A stretch of 64,000 nucleotides of DNA from Silicimonas sp. Its GTDB lineage: Bacteria > Pseudomonadota > Alphaproteobacteria > Rhodobacterales > Rhodobacteraceae. The notes under the pieces are model-generated. The model was not told the DNA's origin. It searched no databases and worked only from the letters and a program-made list of their open reading frames with translations. The stretch covers positions 62,001 through 126,000 of the forward strand of contig JAJEGW010000208.1 in assembly GCA_022819605.1 (NCBI GenBank). The letters run 5' to 3'. The position numbers and the translations under genes were made by a program. Below are positions 46,846-55,966 of this stretch, piece after piece (positions within the stretch are counted from its first letter, which is position 1; each line of letters begins with the position of its first letter).

Positions 46846-46926
46846 GGCAGAACTCCTTCCCTTCCGAAGATCGCCAGACGCAAGTGTCCGCAATCTTCAT
46901 GTCCGTCCAAGAGTAGGCAGAATTAT

Positions 46927-46958
46927 TTTCCAATTCAAGTAATATCTTGAATTGGAAA
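46927..46958. promoter_or_regulatory. Perfect 13-bp inverted repeat, likely operator of the amide operon
   Basis: Arms TTTCCAATTCAAG and CTTGAATTGGAAA with a 6-base spacer TAATAT lie 82 bases upstream of the TTG of the flotillin-like gene, just behind the AmiC-like gene. The site overlaps promoter-like hexamers on the minus strand (TTCAAG, 17-18 bases, AATAAT). The size suits a dimeric winged-helix regulator such as the MarR protein encoded 1.2 kb away, whose own upstream region has a similar half-site. Confidence 0.6.
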
Positions 46959-46981
46959 CTTATATTTCACAACAAGTTGTT

Positions 46982-48094
46982 CTAAAGACGTTTTATGACT
47001 TCAAATCTCAAACCATCCGCTCGAGCCAAGTAGATGGGTGCGCGTTCAGGTTCGCCCGGTACTTGGCGCTTGCGCCCGCTCCTGTGAATCACAGGGGGAC
47101 CATCGGAAACGCTGTGGTCTCGCCAAATGGTCGCATGATCTCGCATCAGTCCGGCCAGAAAGTGCACGCCTTCATAAGTTGACTGGCCGAGCGCGTTCAA
47201 CATGGGTGCCTGTTCTCCATGAACGCGATAGTACTGCTCCTTGAATGCAGCATTCGCCTCCGTGGAAAGGGTTCCGAAATAGGAAGAAGCGACGAACATG
47301 CGCTGGCTGTTCTGCGCGCCGCTCCCAAGAAGGCCGTTCTCCTCAATGGCGCAGGACAAGCGTACCATGCGGTCATGCAGTCTCGCCCGGCCGAATGCCC
47401 GGTTGAAGGCAACCGCGTCCTGCCCGACGAGCGAGATCAGCACTGCCTCCGCGCCAGACCTTGCAATTTCCTCGACGACGCTCGGCATTCCGTTCAGCCC
47501 AAAGGGCAGGTACCTTTCATAGGCCAGATTCGCAGCCATCTCGCGCAACTTTGTCTTTGCGTAGTTGTGCGACGTCCGCGGCCACACGTAGTCGTTGCCG
47601 ATCAGTGCCCAACTGCGCGGTCGGTATTCCGATTGAATGCACTCCAGTGAAGGGCCAAGCTGCTCTTCCGGTATCTCCCCGATCGCGAACAGCCCGTCCG
47701 TCCGTTCGCCACCTTCGTAGAGCGGCGTGTAGATGTAGGGGATTCGCTGGCGGACCACCTTGCTGAGGCGCTGACGTATGGCGCTAATGTGCATGCCGAC
47801 GATTGCATCGATGGAATCTGTTTCGATCAGGTCGTTGACGGTTTCCTCGATCGAAATGCTCGCCTCCATGGCCGCATCGATCATGATGAGCTGTACCTTG
47901 CGCCCGGCGATGCCGGTGGATCGGTTCAACTCTTCCACGGCAACCTGCGCACTCGAAATGCAGGAAGGTGCCCAAAGCCCTGCTGCGCCGCAGAGGGGAA
48001 TGAGAAGTGCGATGCGATATGTGCCGCCTCTGCGCAAAACAGGGTCGTCGCGCAGTTCCTCGAGTTCGGTCGGAACGCTCGGCAGCATGATCAT
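46982..48094 (-). CDS. AmiC-like amide-sensing receptor, no signal peptide
   Basis: The 370-residue protein of the peripl_BP_5 fold resembles AmiC, the cytoplasmic amide sensor of the Pseudomonas amidase operon. Shared features are YRIALLIPLCGAAGLWAPSC, YTPLYEGGERTDGLFAIGE, WALIGNDYVWPRTSHNYAKT and MFVASSYFGTLSTEANAAF. No signal peptide or lipobox is visible with the ATG at 48094 (AAGGA about 11 bases upstream), which fits a cytoplasmic sensor. No AmiR-type antiterminator is encoded beside it; a MarR gene is divergent instead. Other in-frame starts up to 48163 exist. Confidence 0.78.
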   Translation of the reverse strand: MIMLPSVPTELEELRDDPVLRRGGTYRIALLIPLCGAAGLWAPSCISSAQVAVEELNRSTGIAGRKVQLIMIDAAMEASISIEETVNDLIETDSIDAIVGMHISAIRQRLSKVVRQRIPYIYTPLYEGGERTDGLFAIGEIPEEQLGPSLECIQSEYRPRSWALIGNDYVWPRTSHNYAKTKLREMAANLAYERYLPFGLNGMPSVVEEIARSGAEAVLISLVGQDAVAFNRAFGRARLHDRMVRLSCAIEENGLLGSGAQNSQRMFVASSYFGTLSTEANAAFKEQYYRVHGEQAPMLNALGQSTYEGVHFLAGLMRDHATIWRDHSVSDGPPVIHRSGRKRQVPGEPERAPIYLARADGLRFEVIKRL

Positions 48095-48151
48095 GGAACA
48101 GACTGTCCTTGCCGGCTGCATCAGCAACTGCCACATACCAATTGAATTTAC

Positions 48152-48163
48152 TTTCCAAGTCAA
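48152..48163 (+). promoter_or_regulatory. Half-site related to the operator palindrome, upstream of marR
   Basis: TTTCCAAGTCAA differs at one of 12 positions from one arm of the inverted repeat at 46927-46958. It lies 32 bases before the marR ATG, in the divergent marR/AmiC-like intergenic region. A second fragment, CAATTGAA, lies just before it. It may be an autoregulatory site. Confidence 0.4.
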
Positions 48164-48195
48164 CTAGTTTTGCCTCGAAAGCCGTGGTGAGCCTC

Positions 48196-48618
48196 ATGGA
48201 ATTGAACCCGAATCCGATCCAGAACTACCTTTCATATGCGCTAGCTGCGGCACATCGAAAGGTCACTATTTCCCTCAACACGCGCCTGAAGAAACACGGC
48301 ATGCAGATCGAGGCATGGCGAATTCTGGAAACTCTGGAGACCGGCCAACGCCTTACGATGGGACAACTCGCTGACGTGGTGCTGATGAATCCCCCGGCGT
48401 TGACCAAGCTAGTTGACCGGATGGTTTCAGACGGGCTTGTGCATCGCCAAGTCGCCCGGCACGATCATCGCCAAATCAATGTCCTTGCCACTGCGCTGGG
48501 ACGGAAGCGGATGCTGCAGATCAGGCAGGAAGTCGAAGGTCAAGATGCGGCAATGCTGCAGAGCCTGGGCAAGCCCGCGACCGAAGAATTGATCGCGCTG
48601 CTGAAAGGAATCTCATAG
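48196..48618 (+). CDS. MarR-family transcriptional regulator
   Basis: The 140-residue DNA-binding protein has a winged helix-turn-helix: MQIEAWRILETLETGQRLTM, then GQLADVVLMNPPALTKLVDRM (recognition helix) and the wing VARHDHRQINVLATALGR. N- and C-terminal helices for dimerisation flank it. It is divergent from the AmiC-like gene and about 1.3 kb from the amide operon. Its ligand may be an amide, acid or CoA-ester of the pathway. The ATG at 48196 is chosen by family length; the ribosome-binding site is weak. Confidence 0.85.
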   Translation: MELNPNPIQNYLSYALAAAHRKVTISLNTRLKKHGMQIEAWRILETLETGQRLTMGQLADVVLMNPPALTKLVDRMVSDGLVHRQVARHDHRQINVLATALGRKRMLQIRQEVEGQDAAMLQSLGKPATEELIALLKGIS

Positions 48619-48843
48619 GCAACTGACGCAAAGCCGCCAAGGTCACGACTTCTGACGACAGCGCTTGGCACCAACCATTGGACTGACCCATGCTTGAGAG
48701 CCGGACGCGAATTGCCCGCACGAATCGATCAGCGGTGCTGCTCGCGGTTGTCTTTCCGGAAATTGCCGAATTTCTGGGACCACTGCCAACTGGCTCAACC
48801 ATTTCAAGTCAAGCCTTCGGTCGCTACCGCGCCGAGCACACTG

Positions 48844-50280
48844 TCAGGATCGCTTCCTTCGCCTCATGCGCACGAAGAGATTTGTCGGAAACATTGTGAA
48901 CGCAATTTGTTCTCTTACTCTGGATCGGTTGACGGGCAGCACGTCAAAGTTGCTGCACAGCATGCCAAGCACTGTTCTTATCTCGAGCATGGCAAGATTG
49001 CGTCCGGGACAGAAACGCGGACCGCCACCGAAGGGAACGAAGGCACCGTGATCGTGCGGACCAAGCCTGGCTTCCTGTCTGAGGAGCCAGCGCTCGGGAT
49101 CAAAGCGATCTCCGTTGACGAAATGCTCGTCCCGGGTTGCCAGGTGACGCAGCAGCATGAAGATCGTGGTTCCCTTGGGGATTCTGTACCCAAGGATCCA
49201 GGTATCGTTCAGGGCTTCCAGCATATGCAGTGGCGCGACAGGCTTGAGGCGCATGGATTCGCTGCTGACTGCATCGACCACGGGCATCTGCTTCGTCTGC
49301 TCAAAATTTACCATTCCTGGGGAGTTCGATGCGGTGAGCGCATCTACTTCGCGCCGACAACGATCAAACCAGTCCGGATTTCCGGTCAGGAGATGAACAG
49401 TCCATGCGATCGTGTACGCCGTCGTGTCTTCGCCGGCGAGCAGGAGGTTGCCAACATTTGCGAATATCTCCTCGTTGGTGACCCGGGATCCCTCGGTCTC
49501 CATCTCGATGATGATGGCTTCAAGGAAGTCTTGGGGCGACTGGCGGCGCGCGGGTTCGCGCTCAAGTCGCTCGCGTGCGGCCTGCACCATGGCACCGAAC
49601 TCACGCTCGAGCGCATCCAGCGCACGATCAAGGGCACGGTCCGCCGGAAGGCGGATGAAACGCCAGTAGGGAAACGGCGTGTTCAAGCGCCTGTGCAGAA
49701 CCGGAAACACCTTGTCGAGATGGCGCTGGATCGTGGGGCCCGGCGACTCCAGCGTATTGATGTCGACGCCGAAAGCCAGTTGTGTGGTCACGTCGACCGT
49801 GAAGAGCATAAGGTCGCGGCAGAGATCGACGCGTTCTCCCGCGTCAGTTGCCCGCTCCCAGCGCCGCTGCAACCGCCCGACCGTATTGGCAAGCATCGGG
49901 AAGAAATCCTCGATCCTTGCCCGGTTCAGCGCATCGATGACGATGCGGCGCTGTCTGCGCCAGTCCTCTCCCTCCGCAGCAAAGACCCCCTTGAGTCGCA
50001 TTTCGGAGGCCGCGGCTTCAAGGTAGCGTGGACGGCGAAACCCGTCCGGACGATCGGCCAGGAGGCGTTGGATTTCGTCGCGATCCGAGAGCACCACCAC
50101 AAGGTGTGGGCCGAAACGGAATCGGTAGATAGGTCCGAATTGGCCAGCCCAGTCCTCAAGGGTGAGATGCAGGCGGTCGAAGCGAATCTGGTGGAAGTTG
50201 CCGATCAAGGGCAACCCTCCCGGACCAGGAAGGACCTCCGCTTCCGACCTGCCGCGCTTGCTGGCAACAATGGTACTCAA
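48844..50280 (-). CDS. Cytochrome P450
   Basis: The 478-residue heme monooxygenase starts with a proline-rich LPGPGGLPLIGNFHQI and has no membrane anchor, so it is soluble. The I helix is NLLLAGEDTTAYTIAW, the E-x-x-R motif is SSESMRLKP, and the heme loop is FGGGPRFCPGRNLA with Cys424 as iron ligand. It is close to the fatty-acid/terpene-type CYP families of bacteria; the substrate is not readable. The start is a TTG at 50280 with GGGGGGA 5 bases upstream. No ferredoxin or reductase gene is adjacent. Confidence 0.92.
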   Translation of the reverse strand: MSTIVASKRGRSEAEVLPGPGGLPLIGNFHQIRFDRLHLTLEDWAGQFGPIYRFRFGPHLVVVLSDRDEIQRLLADRPDGFRRPRYLEAAASEMRLKGVFAAEGEDWRRQRRIVIDALNRARIEDFFPMLANTVGRLQRRWERATDAGERVDLCRDLMLFTVDVTTQLAFGVDINTLESPGPTIQRHLDKVFPVLHRRLNTPFPYWRFIRLPADRALDRALDALEREFGAMVQAARERLEREPARRQSPQDFLEAIIIEMETEGSRVTNEEIFANVGNLLLAGEDTTAYTIAWTVHLLTGNPDWFDRCRREVDALTASNSPGMVNFEQTKQMPVVDAVSSESMRLKPVAPLHMLEALNDTWILGYRIPKGTTIFMLLRHLATRDEHFVNGDRFDPERWLLRQEARLGPHDHGAFVPFGGGPRFCPGRNLAMLEIRTVLGMLCSNFDVLPVNRSRVREQIAFTMFPTNLFVRMRRRKRS

Positions 50281-50532
50281 TTCTGTCCCCCCGCTTGCAG
50301 CCTCTCTCCGGGCACGACAGATCCTCGCCTGGCTGGCAATCCAAGGAAGAATCCAGATCCGCGATGATCTCAGGCACAGGCACGGATGGCTTCAATCCGC
50401 TATACATAGAATTCGCCGTCATACGATTCAACGCGAATGCGACTTGGCTTCTCTTTCAGCAGCCGGAGTAGAGCCAGGCCAGACCGCTGATGTGATGTCA
50501 GGGGCGGATTGAGCATTCCCAATCTTTCGGGA

Positions 50533-51114
50533 TCAGGTCTCCGCCCGACCTCGCCGGTCGTCGCGAAGGTTGGCATAGAGCACATGGTTCCGCCAGCGCC
50601 CGTTGATCTGAAGGTAGCCCTGCGACACGCCTTCATACTTGTAGCCGCAGTTCTCAAGAAGACCACGTGACGCTGCGTTTTCTGGCAGGCATGCGCTCTC
50701 GACCCTGCTCAGGTCGATGGTCTCGAACGCGTAGTGCACCATCGCCGTCAGCGCCTCGCGCATGTAGCCTTGCCGCGCATGGTCCACTCCGATCCAATAG
50801 CCGATCATCCCGGACTGACTCGGTCCCCGCCGGATGTTCTCCAGCGTGATGGCTCCCAGGAGACATCCGTCGATCCGCCTCGTGAGGAACAGCGGCACTG
50901 CTGTTCCCTCCCGAATGGAGCGACGCGCCCAATGGACGCGATTCACGAACCCCTTGCGCGTCAGGTGATCCGTCGACCACGAGGGTTCCCAAGGCTTCAG
51001 GAACTCTGCGCTCTTCCGCCTCAATTCGGACCAAGGCTGGTAGTCGCTCTGGACGGGCGGACGCAGCACCATGCGTTCGGTATCAATTCTGACGCGGCCC
51101 CTCGTCCACAGCAT
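50533..51114 (-). CDS. GNAT acetyltransferase, RimJ/RimL type
   Basis: The 193-residue enzyme has the RimJ-like opening IDTERMVLRPPVQSDYQPWSE, the acetyl-CoA-binding motif WIGVDHARQGYMREALTAMV (Q/R-x-x-G-x-G/A type) and SRGLLENCGYKYEGVSQGYL. Members acetylate protein N-termini (for example ribosomal S5) or other amines. The ATG at 51114 overlaps the peptidase stop (ATGA), in the usual thrC-peptidase-RimJ order of Rhodobacterales. Confidence 0.9.
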   Translation of the reverse strand: MLWTRGRVRIDTERMVLRPPVQSDYQPWSELRRKSAEFLKPWEPSWSTDHLTRKGFVNRVHWARRSIREGTAVPLFLTRRIDGCLLGAITLENIRRGPSQSGMIGYWIGVDHARQGYMREALTAMVHYAFETIDLSRVESACLPENAASRGLLENCGYKYEGVSQGYLQINGRWRNHVLYANLRDDRRGRAET

Positions 51115-52376
51115 CAGGCCGCCAGCTTGTCCGTAACTTCCTGGACTGTTGGAGCGGCCGCCACCGGCCCGTAAAGCGCCAAGGCTCCCGCACCGGAAGA
51201 CACAAGCCCGGCCGCCACCTCCCGCACCGACTGCACGCTGATCGAATCGACCTTCTCGATGGTTTCCTCGATCAATGGCACGCGATCCCAGATCGACAGG
51301 TGCTTCGCCAAGCGTTCGGCACGACTCGCGGGCTGCTCGAGCCCCATCAGCAGGCCTGCCTTCAGCTGAGCCTTCGCCCGAGCCACCTCTGCCTCGGAAA
51401 GGTCATCAACCGACCGCCGCAATTCGTCCACCGTCAATGCCAGAAGCTCGGGTGTCTCCTCACCGCTGGTCCCGGAATAGATCGTGAGGAGACCACTGTC
51501 CGAATAGGGGCTCGCCTGCGCAAAAATCGTGTAGCAAAGCCCACGTTTCTCGCGCGCCTCCTGAAAGAGCCGCGAGGACATGCCGCCGCCCATCGCGATC
51601 GCGAATGCCTGTGCGGAATATACGGCATCGTCTCGATATTCGGGGCTCTCGAAGGCCAGCGCCACATGGGCTTGCTCCAGGCCCTTCTCAACCCTCGTCT
51701 CGCCTCCCAGAAAGCGACCGGGCTCCGCTTCGGCCACGGTCCTGGGCGATAAATGCGCGAACCTCGCCTCAGTTGCCCGAAGGATGTCGTCGTGATCGAC
51801 GGCACCCGCAGCCGCGACGATCAGATTGCCGGGCAAATAGCGCTCGCTGACGAACCCGGACAGGTCCTTGCGGCTGAAGCGCTCGACCTTGGACGCGGGA
51901 CCGAGAATCGGGCGGCCAAGAGGCTGGTCCGGAAAGGCCGTCTCCTGCAGCCAGTCGAAGATGATGTCGTCGGGCGTATCCAGAACTTGCCCGATCTCTT
52001 GCAAGATCACGTGCCGCTCGATCTCTATCTCACCGGGATCGAAAGCCGGATTCAGGACGATGTCCGAAAGGACGTCCAGTGCAAGGTCAGCATGCTCTGC
52101 CAGAACGCGCGCAAAAAAGGTCGTCATCTCACGCGACGTATAGGCATTGATGTAGCCGCCGACATCCTCGATCGCCTCGGCAATCTGCAGCGCCGACCGC
52201 GTGCCGGTACCCTTGAACGCCATGTGCTCAAGGAAATGAGCGATCCCGTTCTGCTCGGCGCGCTCGTGGCGTCCTCCGGCCGCGATCCAGATGCCAAGCG
52301 AGGCGGATTGCAGCCCCGGCATGTGCTCGGTCACGACGCGTACGCCGTTCGTCAGCCTGTGAAGTTCAACTGTCAA
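51114..52376 (-). CDS. M16-family zinc peptidase
   Basis: The 420-residue processing-peptidase-like protease has the inverted zinc motif HFLEH (47-51), followed about 75 residues on by the conserved E-x-x-R/H-x-x-x-x-E (EIEIERHVILQEI). The C-terminal half has the R/Y pair region (SSRLFQEAREKRGLCYTIFA) of M16B members. No signal peptide is seen. The start is TTG at 52376, overlapping the thrC stop (TTGA), with GGAGG upstream. It is the usual thrC neighbour. Confidence 0.93.
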   Translation of the reverse strand: MTVELHRLTNGVRVVTEHMPGLQSASLGIWIAAGGRHERAEQNGIAHFLEHMAFKGTGTRSALQIAEAIEDVGGYINAYTSREMTTFFARVLAEHADLALDVLSDIVLNPAFDPGEIEIERHVILQEIGQVLDTPDDIIFDWLQETAFPDQPLGRPILGPASKVERFSRKDLSGFVSERYLPGNLIVAAAGAVDHDDILRATEARFAHLSPRTVAEAEPGRFLGGETRVEKGLEQAHVALAFESPEYRDDAVYSAQAFAIAMGGGMSSRLFQEAREKRGLCYTIFAQASPYSDSGLLTIYSGTSGEETPELLALTVDELRRSVDDLSEAEVARAKAQLKAGLLMGLEQPASRAERLAKHLSIWDRVPLIEETIEKVDSISVQSVREVAAGLVSSGAGALALYGPVAAAPTVQEVTDKLAA

Positions 52377-53764
52377 GCGGCCCGACCCTCCCTGATCGCG
52401 CGACAGAGCTCGGCGAAGTCATTTTCCACCCGTGTCACTCGCTCGGGACGCTCATAGAGATTTGCCATTCGGTTGGGAAGGGGTGGACGAATGTCCGTCG
52501 CCCGCTCCACCGCGTCCGGGAACTTGGCGGGATCTGCCGTGGCAAGAGCAATCATTGGAACGCGTGGCTTTGCCATTCGATGGGCCACTTCGAGTCCGAC
52601 CGCAGTATGAGGGCAGACAAGCTGACCGATTGCGTCGTGCATCGCCCCGATTCTGGACATCGTCTCCTCTTCCGAAACCCTCCCGCTCGCAAAGGTCTCG
52701 CCAATTCTGCCGAGCGCGACGTCGCCGATCCGAAACCCGTTTCCAGAATTGAGATCATCCATCAATGACACGACCGCGTCGGCGTCGCGCCCGTATGCGT
52801 CGAACAGGAGCCGCTCGAAATTGGAACTCACCTGAATGTCCATCGAGGGGCTGATCGACGGCCGGACCTCCCCGGTTCGATAGTCTCCGGACACGAGCGC
52901 ACGGTGCAGGATGTCGTTCTGGTTGGTCGCAATCACCAGCCGCTCGACGGGCAGCCCCATGCGTCGTGCGACCTCGCCCGCGTAAATGTCGCCAAAGTTG
53001 CCCGTTGGCACGCAGAAGCTGATTTTCCGATCTGGCGCCCCGAGGGCCACTGCAGAAGTGAAGTAGTAAACGACTTGCGCCATCACGCGCGCCCAATTTA
53101 TGGAATTCACGGCTGCCAGACGCATCTCCTCCCGAAATCCTGAATCCGCGAACATGTCCTTCAGATGTCGCTGGCAATCGTCGAACGTGCCCTCGACCGC
53201 AAATGCGCGCACGTTCGCCTCTGTCGGCGTTGTCATCTGCCGCCTCTGCACCTCGGACACCTTGCCATGCGGATAGAGTATGCAGACATCCACGTTGTCG
53301 AGCCCGCGGAACGCCTCGATCGCGGCACTTCCGGTATCGCCGCTGGTCGCTCCCACTATGGTGACGCTTTCGCCCCGTCGCTGCAGCACGGCCTGGAACA
53401 TCTGGCCGATGAGCTGCATGGCAAAGTCCTTAAATGCCAGCGTCGGGCCGTGGAAGAGTTCCAGAAGCCAGATTCCGTCGCCAGCCTGTTTCAGGGGCGC
53501 ACGGCAGTCGTGGCCAAAACTCGCATAGGCAGCCTTGATCAAGGCGCGAAACTCGTCCTCCTCGAAGGTGTCTCCTGCGAACGGCCGCATGATCGCGAAT
53601 GCCGCGTCCTCGTAGCTCTTGCCATGCAGCAAGGCGATTTCGCGCGGATCGAATGTCGGCACTTCGGCCGGCACGTAGAGTCCACCGTCGGTGGCAAGCC
53701 CAGACAGCATGGCCTCTTCAAAGGACAGTTCCGGAGCACTTCCGCGAGTCGAGACGTATTTCAT
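52373..53764 (-). CDS. thrC: Threonine synthase
   Basis: The 463-residue PLP enzyme converts O-phosphohomoserine to threonine. It starts MKYVSTRGSAPELSFEEAML. The PLP lysine is Lys112 (PTLAFKDFAMQ), with the phosphate-binding loop ATSGDTGSAAIEA and the C-terminal VCPHTAVGLEVA. It is the long, enterobacterial/yeast-type ThrC. It follows the SURF1 gene by 9 bases and overlaps the M16 peptidase. Confidence 0.96.
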   Translation of the reverse strand: MKYVSTRGSAPELSFEEAMLSGLATDGGLYVPAEVPTFDPREIALLHGKSYEDAAFAIMRPFAGDTFEEDEFRALIKAAYASFGHDCRAPLKQAGDGIWLLELFHGPTLAFKDFAMQLIGQMFQAVLQRRGESVTIVGATSGDTGSAAIEAFRGLDNVDVCILYPHGKVSEVQRRQMTTPTEANVRAFAVEGTFDDCQRHLKDMFADSGFREEMRLAAVNSINWARVMAQVVYYFTSAVALGAPDRKISFCVPTGNFGDIYAGEVARRMGLPVERLVIATNQNDILHRALVSGDYRTGEVRPSISPSMDIQVSSNFERLLFDAYGRDADAVVSLMDDLNSGNGFRIGDVALGRIGETFASGRVSEEETMSRIGAMHDAIGQLVCPHTAVGLEVAHRMAKPRVPMIALATADPAKFPDAVERATDIRPPLPNRMANLYERPERVTRVENDFAELCRAIREGRAA

Positions 53765-53773
53765 TGCAGATCC

Positions 53774-54445
53774 TCAGACGGTTCGTTTCCGGATACGCCA
53801 GAGCAGGAAAAGAGTCATCATTGCCCAGACCGCCGCCAGGCCGAACCACTGGACCGCATATCCCAGATGACTGTTTGGAATGCCCTCCACCGTCACGGGC
53901 AGCGGCATCGCCGGCGGGTCGTTGCTCGAAACGTCCCGAGCCACGACAAGAACAGGCTCGGTTCGCAGTTCTTCGGCCATCGCGGTAAGGTCGCGCCCGT
54001 ACCAGATTCCGGCTTCGCGGTCAGGCTGCGGCGTCCAGCGGTCCACCTCGTCAGGCCAGTGAAGATTGCCAACCACGGTTACCGATGCGGCGGCCATGGC
54101 GTGGGACCGGTTCGCGACTGGTACGGCTCCCCTGTCGACCATGATGCGCCTGCCCTCCGCCGTCTCGAACGTGGCAACCAGCCTGTAGGCCGGGCCAACC
54201 TGTGGCAGGCTCACGAGCACAGCGAGATCCTCGCCGTCGAAGTTTCCCTCGACGATGACGGGGAGGTACTTGTCGCGTTCGGCGGCCGGTGTCGCCGGAA
54301 GCGCCACGGGATCCGCTGCAATCCTCGATTCGATTTCGGCGAGTACGCCTTCCTTCCAGGCCAGTCTTTGCAGCTGCCACGCGCCCAGCGACGCAAGCAG
54401 ACATGTGCCACCTATGCCGACGATCAATGGAAAGAGCAGCCGCAT
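53774..54445 (-). CDS. SURF1-family cytochrome oxidase assembly protein
   Basis: The 223-residue inner-membrane protein has two helices, one at the N-terminus (LLFPLIVGIGGTCLLASLGAWQL) and one at the C-terminus (GLAAVWAMMTLFLLW), with a periplasmic domain between. SLGAWQLQRLAWKEG, VDRGAVPV, and NSHLGYAVQWFGLA are SURF1 blocks. It assists heme A insertion into subunit I of cytochrome c oxidase. The ATG at 54445 is 95 bases from the ctaE stop; the DUF983 gene often found between them is absent. Confidence 0.92.
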   Translation of the reverse strand: MRLLFPLIVGIGGTCLLASLGAWQLQRLAWKEGVLAEIESRIAADPVALPATPAAERDKYLPVIVEGNFDGEDLAVLVSLPQVGPAYRLVATFETAEGRRIMVDRGAVPVANRSHAMAAASVTVVGNLHWPDEVDRWTPQPDREAGIWYGRDLTAMAEELRTEPVLVVARDVSSNDPPAMPLPVTVEGIPNSHLGYAVQWFGLAAVWAMMTLFLLWRIRKRTV

Positions 54446-54540
54446 GGCCCCCAAGCCCCTGCATCGTGCCCAAAACTGCACGAAACGCGCCGGGGACGAA
54501 ACCCCGGCATTGGCGCTGTCACGCGGCAAACCGCTCCGGA

Positions 54541-55359
54541 TCAACTGCCCCAGATGGAGATCGATGCAACGAGAACCCGCCAGACACCGTCGACGAAGTG
54601 CCAGTACCAAGCCGCAGCCTCGTACCCGACATGCCGTTCGGCCGTGAAGTGCCCGGCCCGCACGCGCAAGTAGCACACAAAAAGAAAGATCGTACCGATG
54701 ATCACGTGAAACCCGTGGAACCCGGTCGCCATGAAGAAAGTCGCGCCATAGATGTTGCCCGAGAACCCGAATGCTGCATGGCTGTACTCATAGGCCTGGA
54801 AGACCGTGAAGAGCACGCCAAGGATGATCGCGACAATGAGCCCCGTTGCCATGTCCTTGCGATTGTTCTCGTGAGCAATCGCGTGATGCGCCCATGTTGC
54901 CGCCGCCCCCGAGCACAGGAGAATCAGCGTGTTGATGAGCGGCAGATGCCATGGATCGAAGGTCTCGATGCCGGCAGGCGGCCAAACGCCATCCACAGCC
55001 GGACTCTCCGGACTCATGGGGTAGAGCGCGTTCTTGAAGAATGCCCAGAACCATGCCGAAAAGAACATGACCTCCGACATGATGAACATGATGAACCCGT
55101 AACGTAGACCGATCCTCACGACCGGCGTGTGGTCGCCTACGATGGATTCCCGGATCACGTCCGCCCACCAAGCATACATCACGTAGCAAACGCCTATAAG
55201 GCCGATGATGAACATGTAGGGCTGTTGCAGGCTCTCTGGGGTGTTCTGTCCAAAGGCCAGCACAAAGCCGAACAGCATGATAAAGCCGGAGACCGCACCG
55301 ATGAACGGCCAGACCGACGGGTGCAGGATGTGGTAGTCGTGGTTCTTTTCGTGCGCCAT
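54541..55359 (-). CDS. ctaE: Cytochrome c oxidase subunit III
   Basis: The 272-residue protein with seven membrane helices starts [20 protein letters not shown]. It contains [20 protein letters not shown] (conserved Glu), [22 protein letters not shown] and the ending [14 protein letters not shown]. It is a core subunit of the aa3-type oxidase. It lies between ctaG and the SURF1 gene. Confidence 0.96.
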   Translation of the reverse strand: MAHEKNHDYHILHPSVWPFIGAVSGFIMLFGFVLAFGQNTPESLQQPYMFIIGLIGVCYVMYAWWADVIRESIVGDHTPVVRIGLRYGFIMFIMSEVMFFSAWFWAFFKNALYPMSPESPAVDGVWPPAGIETFDPWHLPLINTLILLCSGAAATWAHHAIAHENNRKDMATGLIVAIILGVLFTVFQAYEYSHAAFGFSGNIYGATFFMATGFHGFHVIIGTIFLFVCYLRVRAGHFTAERHVGYEAAAWYWHFVDGVWRVLVASISIWGS

Positions 55360-55378
55360 ACCGGCCTTCTCCAGGATT

Positions 55379-55966
55379 CTAGTTCAGTTGCGATTCCGTC
55401 CCGTCCTCGCCAAGCGCCGCCTGGTCGGAGCGGTAGTCTTCGGGCAGATTCACGTCGTGGAACGTGTAGGACAGCGTGATCGTCTTGACAAACCTTGCAT
55501 CGGGATCTTCAAGAATTGCGGGTTCAACGAAGAAGCTGACTGGCATGCTGACCCGCTGGCCGGGTTCAAGCACCTGCAGTTCGAAACAGAAGCAGTCAAT
55601 TTTCGAGAAATAGGCACCGGCGGAAAACGGCGCGACATTGAAACTCGCTGTGCCTGCGATTCTTCGGTTCGTTGGGTTGTAGGCCTCGTAGAACGCCAAG
55701 CCCTCTTCGCCGATCCGGATCGGCATCTTGACCTGTTCCGGCTTGAATTCCCACGGCATCCCCGACGCGGTCGAGGCGTCGAAGCGTATCGTGACCACTT
55801 CTTCCAGCGGCGCTTCAAGCGGGGACTTGGCCACATCCGTTGTGCCGCCCCACCCTGTGACCCTGCAAAAGAGATCGTAGAGGGGCACTGACGCCCATGC
55901 GAGTGATCCCATGACCAGAACCACGCCGAGGAGTCTTGCTGCAGTGCGCTGCCGTGCGTCCATCAT
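55379..55966 (-). CDS. ctaG: Cytochrome c oxidase assembly protein CtaG (Cox11)
   Basis: The 195-residue membrane-anchored copper chaperone delivers copper to the CuB site of subunit I. One N-terminal helix ([19 protein letters not shown]) precedes the periplasmic domain with the copper-binding [10 protein letters not shown] (Cys125, Cys127) and Cys34 near DLFCRVTG. The domain YSTFHDVNL-like end is present. The ATG overlaps the coxF-like stop (ATGA); ctaE follows after 20 bases. Confidence 0.94.
   Translation of the reverse strand: MMDARQRTAARLLGVVLVMGSLAWASVPLYDLFCRVTGWGGTTDVAKSPLEAPLEEVVTIRFDASTASGMPWEFKPEQVKMPIRIGEEGLAFYEAYNPTNRRIAGTASFNVAPFSAGAYFSKIDCFCFELQVLEPGQRVSMPVSFFVEPAILEDPDARFVKTITLSYTFHDVNLPEDYRSDQAALGEDGTESQLN

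Noticed and set aside
48694-50367. 557-codon plus-strand frame opposite the P450 gene
   Set aside because: The minus strand encodes a full P450 with all motifs; the plus frame has no recognisable domain.
53165-54673. 502-codon plus-strand frame opposite thrC and the SURF1 gene
   Set aside because: It overlaps two conserved genes in the standard cox-thrC order and has no motif.
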